From an uncultured Porphyromonadaceae bacterium (lineage in GTDB: Bacteria; Bacteroidota; Bacteroidia; Bacteroidales; Muribaculaceae), in contig CANOLV010000007.1 in NCBI GenBank assembly GCA_947567425.1, forward strand, positions 51,936-115,935: DNA of 64,000 bases, in the 5' to 3' direction. Of the stretch, positions 8,222 to 16,591 are shown piece by piece. The notes under the pieces were generated by a model. The model made no database searches, was not told the origin of the DNA, and saw nothing but the letters and a program-made list of their open reading frames with translations. The position numbers were made by a program, and so were the translations under genes. Numbering within the stretch: position 1 is the stretch's first letter; every line of letters starts with the position of its first letter.

Positions 8222-9088
8222 ATGTCGATTTTATATGCAATAATTGTGCTTGGTGGCATAGGATTGCTTGGAGCCGGAATCTTGTTTTTGGTCTCGAAGC
8301 GGTTTTATGTAAAAGAGGATCCCCGTATAGCTCTTATTGAAGAATTGCTTCCGGGGGCCAATTGCGGAAGTTGTGGACGCTCCGGGTGCCATGATTTCGC
8401 GTGTGCGTGTGCTTCGGCCACGTCTCTTGACTCGCTGGTATGTCCGGGAGCAGGAGATGAGGCGATGAAAAAAATCGCAGGAATTGTTGGCCTTGACAGT
8501 GTGGTGACCCGTCCGATGGTGGCATCGCTGAAGTGTGGAGGCTCATGCCAGGTAAGGCCAGCTATCTCGGAATATGACGGAGCCTCGTCGTGCGCCATAT
8601 TGCAGCAGTTGGGCTCGGGCACGACCGGATGTCCGTTCGGATGTCTCGGATGCGGCGACTGCGCAGAAGTCTGCAATTGGAATGCCATACATATAGATCC
8701 TGTGAGCGGACTGCCGGTAGTGGATGCCGACAAGTGTACGGGGTGTGGCGTGTGCGTGTCGAAATGTCCGCGCCATGTGTTGGAACTTCGACCCAAGGGT
8801 CCCAAAGGCCGACGCGTGTGGGTGGCATGTTCAAATACCGAAAGAGGGGCTATAGCCCGCAAGGAGTGCGGCGCCGCCTGCATCGGGTGCATGAAGTGTG
8901 AGAAAGCCTGTGCATTCGGGGCAGTGTCTGTAAAGGACAATCTATCCTACATAGATGCTGAAAAGTGCAAGCTTTGCCGTAAGTGCATACTGGCTTGTCC
9001 CACTGGCGCCATACTTGATTCGGGGTTCCCTGTTTCAGCAAAGGAGATGGCTGAAATAGCTTTAAGTAAGCAAAAAAACAATAATTAA
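8222..9088 (+). CDS. rnfB: Rnf electron transport complex subunit B (polyferredoxin)
   Basis: RnfB is the Fe-S entry subunit that passes electrons between ferredoxin and the membrane part of Rnf. The 288-residue product has one N-terminal transmembrane anchor. A four-cysteine Fe-S domain (NCGSCGRSGCHDFACACA ... CPG) spans about residues 46-78. Four CxxCxxC-type ferredoxin motifs follow: CLGCGDCAEVC, CTGCGVCVSKC, CIGCMKCEKAC and CKLCRKCILAC. Enterobacterial RnfB has only two ferredoxin motifs, so this is the longer form. ATG 8222 is chosen over GTG 8216. rnfC starts 12 nt downstream. Confidence 0.96.
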   Translation: MSILYAIIVLGGIGLLGAGILFLVSKRFYVKEDPRIALIEELLPGANCGSCGRSGCHDFACACASATSLDSLVCPGAGDEAMKKIAGIVGLDSVVTRPMVASLKCGGSCQVRPAISEYDGASSCAILQQLGSGTTGCPFGCLGCGDCAEVCNWNAIHIDPVSGLPVVDADKCTGCGVCVSKCPRHVLELRPKGPKGRRVWVACSNTERGAIARKECGAACIGCMKCEKACAFGAVSVKDNLSYIDAEKCKLCRKCILACPTGAILDSGFPVSAKEMAEIALSKQKNNN

Positions 9089-9100
9089 TATACTCTGGAT

Positions 9101-10453
9101 ATGCGCACATTTCGAATGGGTGGAGTGCACCCACCTGAAAATAAGTTGACGGCGGGATGCCGGATTCTTGATGTGGACCTTCCGAGGGAAGTGACGATTG
9201 CTATGTCGCAGCATATAGGCGCTCCGGCTATCTGCGTGGTTGGCAAGGGCGATCATGTAGACCGTGGCGCTATGGTGGGGAAAGCTTCAGGATTTGTCTC
9301 GGCAAATGTGTTTACTCCTATATCGGGTACGGTTACCGGTGTCGGTAAGATAAAGAATGCCTACGGCATGCCTGTAGATTCTGTGACTATAACCGCAACG
9401 GAGGAGGATCATGAGAAAGATGCGGAGCGTCCTTTGTGGACATCGGCCTTGCGCTCGTCGGACGATATAGCCGCGATGTCGGCCAAGGATATTGTTGATA
9501 TAATCGGAGAAGCAGGCATAGTCGGTCTTGGCGGAGCGTCGTTTCCGACAAGAGTCAAGCTGTCTCCACCTCCGGGAAAGCATGCGGACATACTTATTGT
9601 CAACGGAGCTGAGTGTGAGCCATATCTGACTAATGATCATGCGCTTATGCTTGAACATCCGGATGAGATATTGGCAGGAGTCAGGCTTATGATGCGGGGT
9701 GCCGGCGTGGATAAGGCTATAATCGGAATTGAAAGTAATAAGATGGATGCCGTCAGGCTGTTGCGCGGACGTCTTGAGGGCGACAAGTCGGTCAGCGTGA
9801 TGGAATTGCAGATGAAATACCCGCAAGGTGGTGAGAAGCAGTTGATACAGGCCGCTACAGGCAGGGAGGTCCCATCCGGAGCTTTGCCGGTAGATGTCGG
9901 TGCCATTGTGCAGAATGTCGCTTCTGCCTATGCCGTATATGAGGCTGTCGTATTTGGAAAACCTTTGGTAGACAGGGTAGTGACAGTGACCGGACCTTCT
10001 TTGTCCGGCCGGGGGAACTACAGGGTGCCGATAGGTATGTCGATGGCGGCCTTGATCGGAATTGCCGGAGGCATACCCGGCGACAGCGGAAAAATTATCC
10101 TTGGTGGTCCGATGATGGGGAGGACAATTGTGAATGTCGATGCTCCTACGATGAAGGGCGTTTCGGGCATATTGATTCTGCCTCGCGAGCAGTCGGCAAG
10201 GGGCGATGTCTATCCGTGCATAAGGTGTGCTGGATGTGTCTTGGCATGTCCGATGGGGCTTGAACCGTACAGATTGAGCCTATTGTCGGCCCATTCGCAT
10301 TGGGACTCAGCCGAAGGTGAGGGAATCGCCAATTGTATCGAGTGTGGGTGTTGCAGCTATTCATGCCCGTCGTCACGCCCGTTATTGGATTATATAAGAT
10401 TGGGTAAAAATACAGTGATGGCGATCAGGAAATCGCGCAGTGTACAGAAATAA
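9101..10453 (+). CDS. rnfC: Rnf complex subunit C (NADH-binding, two Fe-S clusters)
   Basis: RnfC is the peripheral subunit carrying the FMN/NADH-binding fold related to Complex I NuoF. It exchanges electrons with NAD(H). In this 450-residue protein the glycine-rich nucleotide-binding region GEAGIVGLGGASFPTRVK lies near residues 135-150, followed by NGAECEPYLTNDHALML. Two C-terminal cluster motifs, CIRCAGCVLACP near residue 372 and CIECGCCSYSCP near 411, bind 4Fe-4S clusters. The N-terminal barrel-sandwich domain includes the opening GGVHPPENK. It sits 8 nt before rnfD. Confidence 0.96.
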   Translation: MRTFRMGGVHPPENKLTAGCRILDVDLPREVTIAMSQHIGAPAICVVGKGDHVDRGAMVGKASGFVSANVFTPISGTVTGVGKIKNAYGMPVDSVTITATEEDHEKDAERPLWTSALRSSDDIAAMSAKDIVDIIGEAGIVGLGGASFPTRVKLSPPPGKHADILIVNGAECEPYLTNDHALMLEHPDEILAGVRLMMRGAGVDKAIIGIESNKMDAVRLLRGRLEGDKSVSVMELQMKYPQGGEKQLIQAATGREVPSGALPVDVGAIVQNVASAYAVYEAVVFGKPLVDRVVTVTGPSLSGRGNYRVPIGMSMAALIGIAGGIPGDSGKIILGGPMMGRTIVNVDAPTMKGVSGILILPREQSARGDVYPCIRCAGCVLACPMGLEPYRLSLLSAHSHWDSAEGEGIANCIECGCCSYSCPSSRPLLDYIRLGKNTVMAIRKSRSVQK

Positions 10454-10461
10454 AATCGATT

Positions 10462-11460
10462 ATGAATCAATTGCTAACAATATCAGCTTCGCCTCATGTA
10501 CACACCGGACGTACAGTGGCTTCGTGTATGTGGAATGTGGTGATAGCTTTGTTGCCCGCGTTGGCGGCTTCGTTGTACTTCTTCGGACTTGGGGCGGCCG
10601 TGGTCATCCTCACTTCGGTGGCTGGATGCGTTACCGTGGAATATGCGGTGACCAGATGGATGTTTCATCGACCGGCCACGATATTGAATGGAAGTGCTGT
10701 ACTTACGGGACTGCTGCTGGCTTTTAATCTGCCTTCTAATATCCCGGTGTGGATAGTGTTGATAGGCTGTGTCGTCGCTATCGGAATCGGGAAGATGGCA
10801 TTTGGAGGTCTTGGATGCAATGTGTGGAACCCGGCGTTGGTAGGTCGTGTATTTCTTTTGATTTCGTTTCCTGTGCAGATGACTTCATGGCCGTTGCCTA
10901 TCGTGAACAGACTTAATTATACTGATGCCGTAACCGGTGCTACCACTCTTGGAGCTATTAAAATGTCGGAGATGTCTTCAGAAGCAGTTGCCGGAGCTTC
11001 GGTGGATGCCGGGATGACCGCTTTTTCGGTCGATACGTTGCAGAACTTTATCGGTGGCGTGGGTGGTTCCTTAGGTGAAGTCAGTGCGCTTGCGCTGTTG
11101 CTTGGATTTGCTTATCTGCTCGTCACCCGTACTATAACGTGGCATATTCCTGTGTCGATGGTAGGTGCGGTGGCACTGTTTACTCTGTTGATCGGCGGCG
11201 ATATAATGGTGGAGCTGCTGTCGGGAGGTTTGTTGCTCGGAGCGATATTTATGGCTACTGATTATGTGACTTCGCCGATGACCAAGCGAGGGATGGTCCT
11301 GTTCGGAGCTATGATCGGTGTAATCACGGTTGTTATCAGGCACTGGGGTGCATATCCGGAAGGAGTTTCGTTTGCGATATTGCTTATGAACAGTTTCGTA
11401 CCCTTGATCGACCGCTATGTCAAACCCCGTAAATTTGGAGAAAGGAGGCGTGTGAGATGA
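10462..11460 (+). CDS. rnfD: Rnf complex subunit D (flavinylated membrane subunit)
   Basis: RnfD is an integral membrane subunit with covalently bound FMN, thought to form part of the ion pathway. The 332-residue protein is strongly hydrophobic with about nine helices. It contains TGATTLG near residues 156-162, the S/T-G-A-T flavinylation motif modified by ApbE in this family. The N-terminal SPHVHTGRTVASCMW and the later ATDYVTSPMTKRG are typical. The stop codon overlaps the rnfG start (ATGA). No ApbE gene is seen in the window. Confidence 0.95.
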   Translation: MNQLLTISASPHVHTGRTVASCMWNVVIALLPALAASLYFFGLGAAVVILTSVAGCVTVEYAVTRWMFHRPATILNGSAVLTGLLLAFNLPSNIPVWIVLIGCVVAIGIGKMAFGGLGCNVWNPALVGRVFLLISFPVQMTSWPLPIVNRLNYTDAVTGATTLGAIKMSEMSSEAVAGASVDAGMTAFSVDTLQNFIGGVGGSLGEVSALALLLGFAYLLVTRTITWHIPVSMVGAVALFTLLIGGDIMVELLSGGLLLGAIFMATDYVTSPMTKRGMVLFGAMIGVITVVIRHWGAYPEGVSFAILLMNSFVPLIDRYVKPRKFGERRRVR

Positions 11461-12071
11461 AGAAGTTACCCTCAACATTGTTTAATATGGTGATGTCGCT
11501 CGGTGTGATAACCGTAGTGGCGGCGGCTCTATTGGCATGGGCTAACGCCGTCACGTCCGGACCGGTGGCAGAGGCGGAAAGGCAGAAGCAGATTGATGCC
11601 ATCAAGGCTGTACTGCCTACATTCACTAACGATCCTTTAGCTTCCAAGTGGGAGTTTGTGCCGGCTGGCGGGTCGGAGCCATTTTCTGTATTTCCGGCCT
11701 ACGACGGTGATTCTTTCTGCGGTGCGGCAGTGGAGGGGTATTCTCTTAACGGTTTTTCAGGACGTGTAAGTGTCATGTATGGATTTGACAGCGACGGCAA
11801 TGTCACCGGCTACGAGGTGCTTCAACATGCGGAGACACCAGGACTCGGCGCTAAGATGCAGGAGTGGTTCCGGATGGATGCCGGGCATAGAAGCGTGCTT
11901 GGGCGTAATCCGGGAACAGATGCCATGTATGTGGCAAAGGATGGGGGAGCAATTGATGGAATAACGGCGGCGACTATAAGTTCGAGGGCTTTTCTGGAAA
12001 CCCTCCGCAGTTGCTATTCGGCATTTGAGGCTTACAAGTCTGATTGTTTAAAAAATGACGCAGATGAATAA
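11457..12071 (+). CDS. rnfG: Rnf complex subunit G (periplasmic FMN-binding subunit)
   Basis: RnfG is anchored by one N-terminal helix (about residues 10-30) and exposes an FMN-binding domain to the periplasm. The covalent FMN motif appears as DGITAATISSRA near residues 166-177, with Thr-Ala-Ala-Thr in place of the commoner Ser/Thr-Gly-Ala-Thr. The upstream TPGLGAKM segment is also characteristic. An AGGAGG sequence at 11443-11448 ends 8 nt before the ATG. This looks like a Shine-Dalgarno site, which is unusual in this window, and it lies inside the last codons of rnfD. The 3' end overlaps rnfE. Confidence 0.93.
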   Translation: MKKLPSTLFNMVMSLGVITVVAAALLAWANAVTSGPVAEAERQKQIDAIKAVLPTFTNDPLASKWEFVPAGGSEPFSVFPAYDGDSFCGAAVEGYSLNGFSGRVSVMYGFDSDGNVTGYEVLQHAETPGLGAKMQEWFRMDAGHRSVLGRNPGTDAMYVAKDGGAIDGITAATISSRAFLETLRSCYSAFEAYKSDCLKNDADE

Positions 12072-12654
12072 ACTTAGAATCATATATAACGGATTGGTTA
12101 CCGAGAACCCTACATTCGTGCTGCTTCTGGGAATGTGCCCGACGCTGGGTACGACCGGATCGGCGATGACCGGAATGTCCATGGGGCTTGCGACTATGGG
12201 TGTGCTGATATGTTCAAATGCCGCTATTTCGGCAATCAAGAGCGTAGTCCCGGACAGGGTCAGGATTCCGGCCTATATCGTCGTCATAGCTACGTTTGTC
12301 ACTTTGCTGCAGATGTTTATGCAGGCTTATTTGCCGTCTCTCAACGAGAGTCTGGGCATATTTATTCCACTTATAGTGGTGAATTGCATCTTATTGGGCC
12401 GGGCTGAGGCGTATGCGTCAAAACATTCTATTGTGGACTCGCTTTTGGACGGAGTCGGGATAGGCCTCGGGTTCACTGTCGCGCTGACTTTGCTCGGCAC
12501 TATACGTGAACTGCTTGGAGGGGGTACGATTTTTAGTCTGAGAGTGTTCCCTGAGACTTATGGCTCGCTTGTATTCGTCCTTGCTCCGGGTGCGTTCATA
12601 GCGCTCGGCTTTCTTATCGCATTTATCAATTATATACGTAAACGCTCATGCTGA
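12055..12654 (+). CDS. rnfE: Rnf complex subunit E
   Basis: RnfE is one of two homologous six-helix membrane subunits that build the core with RnfA and share an Fe-S site between them. The 199-residue protein has the family opening NGLVTENPTFVLLLGMCPTL and the later VVNCILLGRAEAYASK and LGGGTIFSLRVFP segments. Cysteines in GMCPTL and NCILLGR match the conserved cluster-binding positions. ATG 12055 gives a 17-nt overlap with rnfG. ATG 12064 (MNKLRII) is equally possible and fits homologues slightly better. Confidence 0.94.
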   Translation: MTQMNKLRIIYNGLVTENPTFVLLLGMCPTLGTTGSAMTGMSMGLATMGVLICSNAAISAIKSVVPDRVRIPAYIVVIATFVTLLQMFMQAYLPSLNESLGIFIPLIVVNCILLGRAEAYASKHSIVDSLLDGVGIGLGFTVALTLLGTIRELLGGGTIFSLRVFPETYGSLVFVLAPGAFIALGFLIAFINYIRKRSC

Positions 12655-13229
12655 CCTATATATCAATAATAGTTACTGCGATTTTTGTAAATAACATAGT
12701 ATTCGCGCAGTTTTTGGGAATATGTCCATTTCTCGGAGTCTCCAAGAAGTTGAGTTCGGCGCTTGGCATGGGGGCGGCGGTCACATTTGTGATGGCCATA
12801 GCCACCTGTGTCACTTGGTTGATCCAGCATTTGATATTGGTGCCTCTTCAATTGGCCTATATGCAGACGATAGTGTTCATTTTGGTCATAGCCGCGCTGG
12901 TGCAGATGCTTGAAATCGTCATTAAGAAGATTGCTCCGGTGCTTTACCAGGCTTTAGGAGTTTTTCTGCCGTTGATAACCACCAACTGTGCAGTTCTCGG
13001 TGTGGCGATCCTCGTAGTGCAGAAAGGCTTCAATTTCGGAGAGTCGCTCGTATATGCCGTCTCTACCGCTATAGGTTTTACTTTGGCATTGGCAATATTC
13101 GCGGGCATACGCGAACATCTCGAATTGATGGATGTGCCGGATGTGATGCGCGGTGTTCCGATCGCATTGATTTGCGCAGGCATCCTCGCCATGGCTTTCA
13201 TGGGTTTTTCCGGCATCACTATAGGCTGA
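12648..13229 (+). CDS. rnfA: Rnf complex subunit A
   Basis: RnfA is the membrane partner of RnfE. The 193-residue protein has six hydrophobic helices with VNNIVFAQFLGICPFLGVSKK near the N-terminus and FLPLITTNCAVLGVAIL near residue 110. The two cysteines match those that, with RnfE, hold the intramembrane cluster. Its start overlaps the end of rnfE by 7 nt. It closes the complex in the order B-C-D-G-E-A, which is the usual set of six. The complex couples ferredoxin:NAD+ redox to Na+ or H+ movement; the ion cannot be told from the sequence read here. Confidence 0.95.
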   Translation: MLTYISIIVTAIFVNNIVFAQFLGICPFLGVSKKLSSALGMGAAVTFVMAIATCVTWLIQHLILVPLQLAYMQTIVFILVIAALVQMLEIVIKKIAPVLYQALGVFLPLITTNCAVLGVAILVVQKGFNFGESLVYAVSTAIGFTLALAIFAGIREHLELMDVPDVMRGVPIALICAGILAMAFMGFSGITIG

Positions 13230-13275
13230 CGCAAATTTAAGATGGAGCATGAACTTATAGGCGTCAAAAGTTTGT

Positions 13276-13283
13276 TACCTTTG
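13276..13283 (+). promoter_or_regulatory. Possible -7 element for rsgA
   Basis: TACCTTTG matches TAnnTTTG and lies 26 nt before the rsgA start. No TTTG is found at the expected distance upstream, so the call rests on the -7 element alone. Confidence 0.35.
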
Positions 13284-13309
13284 TAATATGGTAATTTTTT
13301 GATTATTCA

Positions 13310-14245
13310 ATGACTGGACTTGTAATAAAAAATACCGGAAGCTGGTATGTCGTTCATACGGTAGATGGTCAAGATGTAAACTGTAAGGTTAAGGGTAACT
13401 TCCGCCTTAAAGGAATCCGCACGACCAATCCTGTGGCCGTGGGCGACGAGGTGACAATATCGATGAACGCCGACGGCAATGCTTTTATAACCGCTATAGC
13501 TCCACGGAAGAACTATATAATAAGGCGCGCGAGTAATCTATCGAAAGAATCGCACATACTTGCCGCGAATGTCGACCGGGCTTTTTTAGTGGTTTCATTG
13601 GTCCATCCTACGACATCCACCACCTTCATCGACCGCTTTCTGGCTACGGCTGAGGCATATCGGGTGCCTGTGACTCTGGTGATTAATAAAGTGGACCTGC
13701 TGGCAGACGATGACGACCGTGAGCTTCTGGAGGCTGTAAGACATCTGTATGACTCTATCGGATATGATGTCATTGAAGTGTCGGCGCGTACCGGCATGGG
13801 TATGGATGCACTCAGAGCGAGGCTGACCGGAAAGATATCCCTCATGTCCGGTAATTCCGGAGTGGGAAAATCGACAATAATCAACAGCCTTCTGCCGGAA
13901 TTGAAATTGCGGACGGCGGCCATCTCCGACATACATGACACGGGAATGCATACAACTACCTTCTCCGAGGCGTTTGCATTGCCGGAAGGTGGATGGATCA
14001 TAGATACACCGGGAGTGAAGGGATTCGGCACTATAGATTTTGACAGGCATGAGATAGCTCACTTTTTCCCTGAGATATTCAAGGTCTCAAGCGGATGCCG
14101 GTATGGTGACTGCACGCATACGCACGAGCCGGGATGTGCCGTACTTGAAGCGCTGGAAGACTGCAGGATAGCCCAGTCGCGGTATGCTTCGTACCTGTCG
14201 ATTCTTGAAGACACTAATCCGGATAAATATAGAAAACCATTTTGA
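13310..14245 (+). CDS. rsgA: Ribosome small subunit-dependent GTPase A
   Basis: RsgA (YjeQ) is a circularly permuted GTPase that checks late maturation of the 30S subunit. The 311-residue protein has an N-terminal OB domain (about 1-70). The permuted GTPase motifs follow in the order NKVDLL (G4, near 124), [13 protein letters not shown] (G1, near 180), a switch region with T-T (G2) and DTPGVKGFG (G3, near 232). The C-terminal zinc domain has [14 protein letters not shown] near 263-276. It follows rnfA after an 80-nt gap and precedes a YrdC-family gene by 7 nt. Confidence 0.96.
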   Translation: MTGLVIKNTGSWYVVHTVDGQDVNCKVKGNFRLKGIRTTNPVAVGDEVTISMNADGNAFITAIAPRKNYIIRRASNLSKESHILAANVDRAFLVVSLVHPTTSTTFIDRFLATAEAYRVPVTLVINKVDLLADDDDRELLEAVRHLYDSIGYDVIEVSARTGMGMDALRARLTGKISLMSGNSGVGKSTIINSLLPELKLRTAAISDIHDTGMHTTTFSEAFALPEGGWIIDTPGVKGFGTIDFDRHEIAHFFPEIFKVSSGCRYGDCTHTHEPGCAVLEALEDCRIAQSRYASYLSILEDTNPDKYRKPF

Positions 14246-14252
14246 TAAAGCC

Positions 14253-14873
14253 ATGACAATACTTAAGATGTATCCGACAAGCATCAATTCAAAATATCTG
14301 GAGCTTGTTGTGAAGGCGCTCCGTGAGGGCGAACTGATAATATATCCGACCGATACACTATATGCTGTCGGGTGTAATGCCCTTAATAACGGTGCGGTCG
14401 AACGGATATGTCAGTTGAAGGGCGTGAATCCCCAGAAGACTAATCTGTCTATAATATGCTGCGACATCTCTCAGGCAGCTGAATATGTCAAAATCGACAA
14501 CCGGGCTTTCCGTATAATCAAGGAGGCTTTGCCCGGGTCCTTTACATTTATATTGCCGGCATCGACTACGTTGCCGAAAGTATTTAAGGGAAGAAAGGTG
14601 GTAGGTCTGCGTATACCTGACAATCCAATCGCCCTTGAGATACCCCGTATGCTCGGCAATCCGATTCTGACTATGTCGGCGGGTTCTGAGGTTGACGACG
14701 GTGGTGATGTTGATATTGCCGATCCGGAATCATTGGCACTAAAGTATGCCGAATCTGTGGAACTTCTGATCGACGGCGGTGAAGGTGGCTATGAGGCATC
14801 GACTGTCGTGGATCTGACCGATAGCTCCAATCCGGTCATTGTCCGACAGGGACTTGGCCTGATAGAGCTGTGA
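14253..14873 (+). CDS. YciO-type YrdC/Sua5 domain protein
   Basis: This is a YrdC-fold protein of the YciO subgroup, about 206 residues. The motif ELIIYPTDTLYAVGC near residue 28 marks the nucleotide-binding cleft, and GLRIPDNPIALEI near residue 125 is shared with threonylcarbamoyl-AMP synthases. YciO proteins are close paralogues of TsaC; their own role in t6A synthesis is less clear. A second YrdC protein is encoded at 35162, so one of the two may not be the main t6A enzyme. The start is ATG 14253, 7 nt after rsgA; the open frame extends further upstream inside rsgA but that part is rejected. Confidence 0.88.
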   Translation: MTILKMYPTSINSKYLELVVKALREGELIIYPTDTLYAVGCNALNNGAVERICQLKGVNPQKTNLSIICCDISQAAEYVKIDNRAFRIIKEALPGSFTFILPASTTLPKVFKGRKVVGLRIPDNPIALEIPRMLGNPILTMSAGSEVDDGGDVDIADPESLALKYAESVELLIDGGEGGYEASTVVDLTDSSNPVIVRQGLGLIEL

Positions 14874-14945
14874 TAATGCCGGTGAGCCCCGAAAAAAATA
14901 TTTGTAAAAAATTGCATAAAGACTTCGCGGTATTGAATAATTGAT

Positions 14946-14953
14946 TAATTTTG
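14946..14953 (+). promoter_or_regulatory. Possible -7 element for mdh
   Basis: TAATTTTG matches the -7 consensus 50 nt before the mdh ATG. A clear -33 partner was not found at 19-21 bp. Confidence 0.35.
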
Positions 14954-15003
14954 TAATTGCAGAAAAATTTCATTAAATATCAATTATAAATCAAAATTCA
15001 ATT

Positions 15004-15939
15004 ATGTCTAAAGTAACAGTGGTAGGCGCCGGTAACGTAGGCGCAACTTGTGCTAACGTGTTAGTGACAAACAATGTAGCTGACGAAGTAGTTCTGATTG
15101 ACATCAAGCAGGGCCTTGCAGAGGGTAAGACCATGGATATCATGCAGACTGCCAATCTGCTCAATATCAATACCCGTATGGTCGGTGTGACCAATGATTA
15201 CGAGATGACTAAGGGTTCTGATGTTGTCGTGATCACTTCAGGTATTCCCCGTAAGCCGGGTATGACCCGCGAAGAACTTATCGGTGTCAATGCCGGTATC
15301 GTTAAGTCGGTGACAGACTCTGTGCTTAAATATAGCCCTGATGCAGTGATCGTATGTGTGTCTAATCCTATGGACACTATGACTTATCTTATCCACAAGA
15401 CTTCAGGTCTGCCGAAGAATCGTATCATCGGTATGGGCGGTGCTCTTGACAGCTCTCGCTTTAAATATTTCTTGAGCCTTGCTCTCAATGCCAATCCTAA
15501 CGAAGTTGAAGGTATGGTGATCGGTGGACACGGTGACACTACAATGATACCGTTGACTCGTTATGCTACATATCGCGGTGTGCCCGTTTCGCAGCTTCTT
15601 GACAAGGAGACTCTTGACAAGGTTGCCGCAGACACTATGGTGGGCGGTGCCACTCTTACCGGTCTTCTCGGAACTTCGGCATGGTATGCTCCCGGAGCTG
15701 CTTCGGCCGCTGTTGTTGCCGCTGTACTCCATGACCAGAAGCGTGTCATTCCATGTTCCGCCCTCGTTGAAGGTGAATATGGCGAAAGCGACATCTGCAT
15801 CGGCGTTCCTTGTCTTCTCGGCAAGAACGGTATCGAGAAAATTATCGACGTTAAGCTCAACGATGATGATAAGGCTCTCTTCGCCAAGAGTGCGGAGGCT
15901 GTGCGCAAGACTAACGGTGCCCTTGCCGCTTCTCTCTAA
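15004..15939 (+). CDS. mdh: Malate dehydrogenase (LDH-like)
   Basis: This cytosolic NAD-dependent enzyme interconverts malate and oxaloacetate, part of the reductive branch towards fumarate and succinate in Bacteroidales. The 311-residue protein begins with the Rossmann motif VVGAGNVGATCANVL. It continues with LIDIKQGLAEGKTMD, where the Asp binds NAD ribose, then VSNPMDTMTYL with the substrate-binding region and RIIGMGGALDSSRF. The catalytic His is in GGHGDTTMIPL near residue 175. Its codon use, rich in common codons, suggests high expression. It is followed by a hairpin terminator. Confidence 0.97.
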   Translation: MSKVTVVGAGNVGATCANVLVTNNVADEVVLIDIKQGLAEGKTMDIMQTANLLNINTRMVGVTNDYEMTKGSDVVVITSGIPRKPGMTREELIGVNAGIVKSVTDSVLKYSPDAVIVCVSNPMDTMTYLIHKTSGLPKNRIIGMGGALDSSRFKYFLSLALNANPNEVEGMVIGGHGDTTMIPLTRYATYRGVPVSQLLDKETLDKVAADTMVGGATLTGLLGTSAWYAPGAASAAVVAAVLHDQKRVIPCSALVEGEYGESDICIGVPCLLGKNGIEKIIDVKLNDDDKALFAKSAEAVRKTNGALAASL

Positions 15940-15965
15940 TAATATGGTTTTGAACTAAAAGGATA

Positions 15966-16002
15966 GACAAGGTGTTTCTTCAATCTGAGGGAACACCTTG
16001 TT
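15966..16002 (+). terminator. Terminator hairpin after mdh
   Basis: ACAAGGTGTT (15967-15976) pairs with AACACCTTGT (15992-16001); G-T pairs extend the stem. No long T-run follows, so efficiency is uncertain. Confidence 0.6.
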
Positions 16003-16034
16003 CCTATGTCATAACATTATAAAGGAAATTTATT

Positions 16035-16520
16035 ATGAAGAAGAAATTAATCGGTATTGTCGCTATGGCCTGTGCTTTATTGGGTATGACCGCTTGTGGC
16101 AATTCCACATCTAAAGAAGTTAAGGCCGCCGAAGCTACGGCTGAAGCTGTCGACGAGGCTGCCGGAGCACCGATAGAATTAGGTGAAAATGATATTCTTG
16201 AATTTGATGGTGTGATTCCCATGCCGGTCGTGGTTGATTTTTCGGCTTCGTGGTGTCCGCCCTGCAAACAGCTTCATCCGATATTTAATCAGGTGGCCCG
16301 AAAATATCATGGTAAGGTGAAGTTCATTTATATAGATGTCGATAAGGCTCCGCAACTTGCTAAGCAGTATGGTGTGGAATCTGTGCCGACATTGCTGTTT
16401 GTTAATCAGCAGTGTGTGATTGACCGCAATATAGGTTTTATGACTGAAGAGGAGCTGATCGGCGCTGTCGAGTCGATAATGCCGGATCCAAATGCCGCTC
16501 CCACTATTGCCCCGAGATAA
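16035..16520 (+). CDS. Thioredoxin-fold lipoprotein
   Basis: This is a 161-residue envelope protein. The N-terminus is a lipoprotein signal with GMTAC as lipobox (Cys about residue 20). A low-complexity Ala/Glu linker of about 30 residues follows, then a thioredoxin domain with active site SASWCPPCKQ near residue 76 and the cis-Pro region VESVPTLLFV near 113. WCPPC differs from the WCGPC of cytosolic thioredoxin and is common in periplasmic reductants. It probably reduces or exchanges disulfides of exported proteins. It lies between two hairpin terminators and appears to be a single transcription unit. Confidence 0.9.
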   Translation: MKKKLIGIVAMACALLGMTACGNSTSKEVKAAEATAEAVDEAAGAPIELGENDILEFDGVIPMPVVVDFSASWCPPCKQLHPIFNQVARKYHGKVKFIYIDVDKAPQLAKQYGVESVPTLLFVNQQCVIDRNIGFMTEEELIGAVESIMPDPNAAPTIAPR

Positions 16521-16538
16521 TGGTGTGATTCCATATAC

Positions 16539-16572
16539 AAAAAAGCGCGTCGACAAAAGGATGCGCTTTTTT
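16539..16572. terminator. Bidirectional terminator
   Basis: AAAAAAGCGC (16539-16548) pairs with GCGCTTTTTT (16563-16572) around a 14-nt loop. The T-run works for the thioredoxin gene, and the complementary T-run works for the GH125 gene on the other strand. Confidence 0.8.
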
Positions 16573-16591
16573 CGTATATTGAGGGGGGGTG

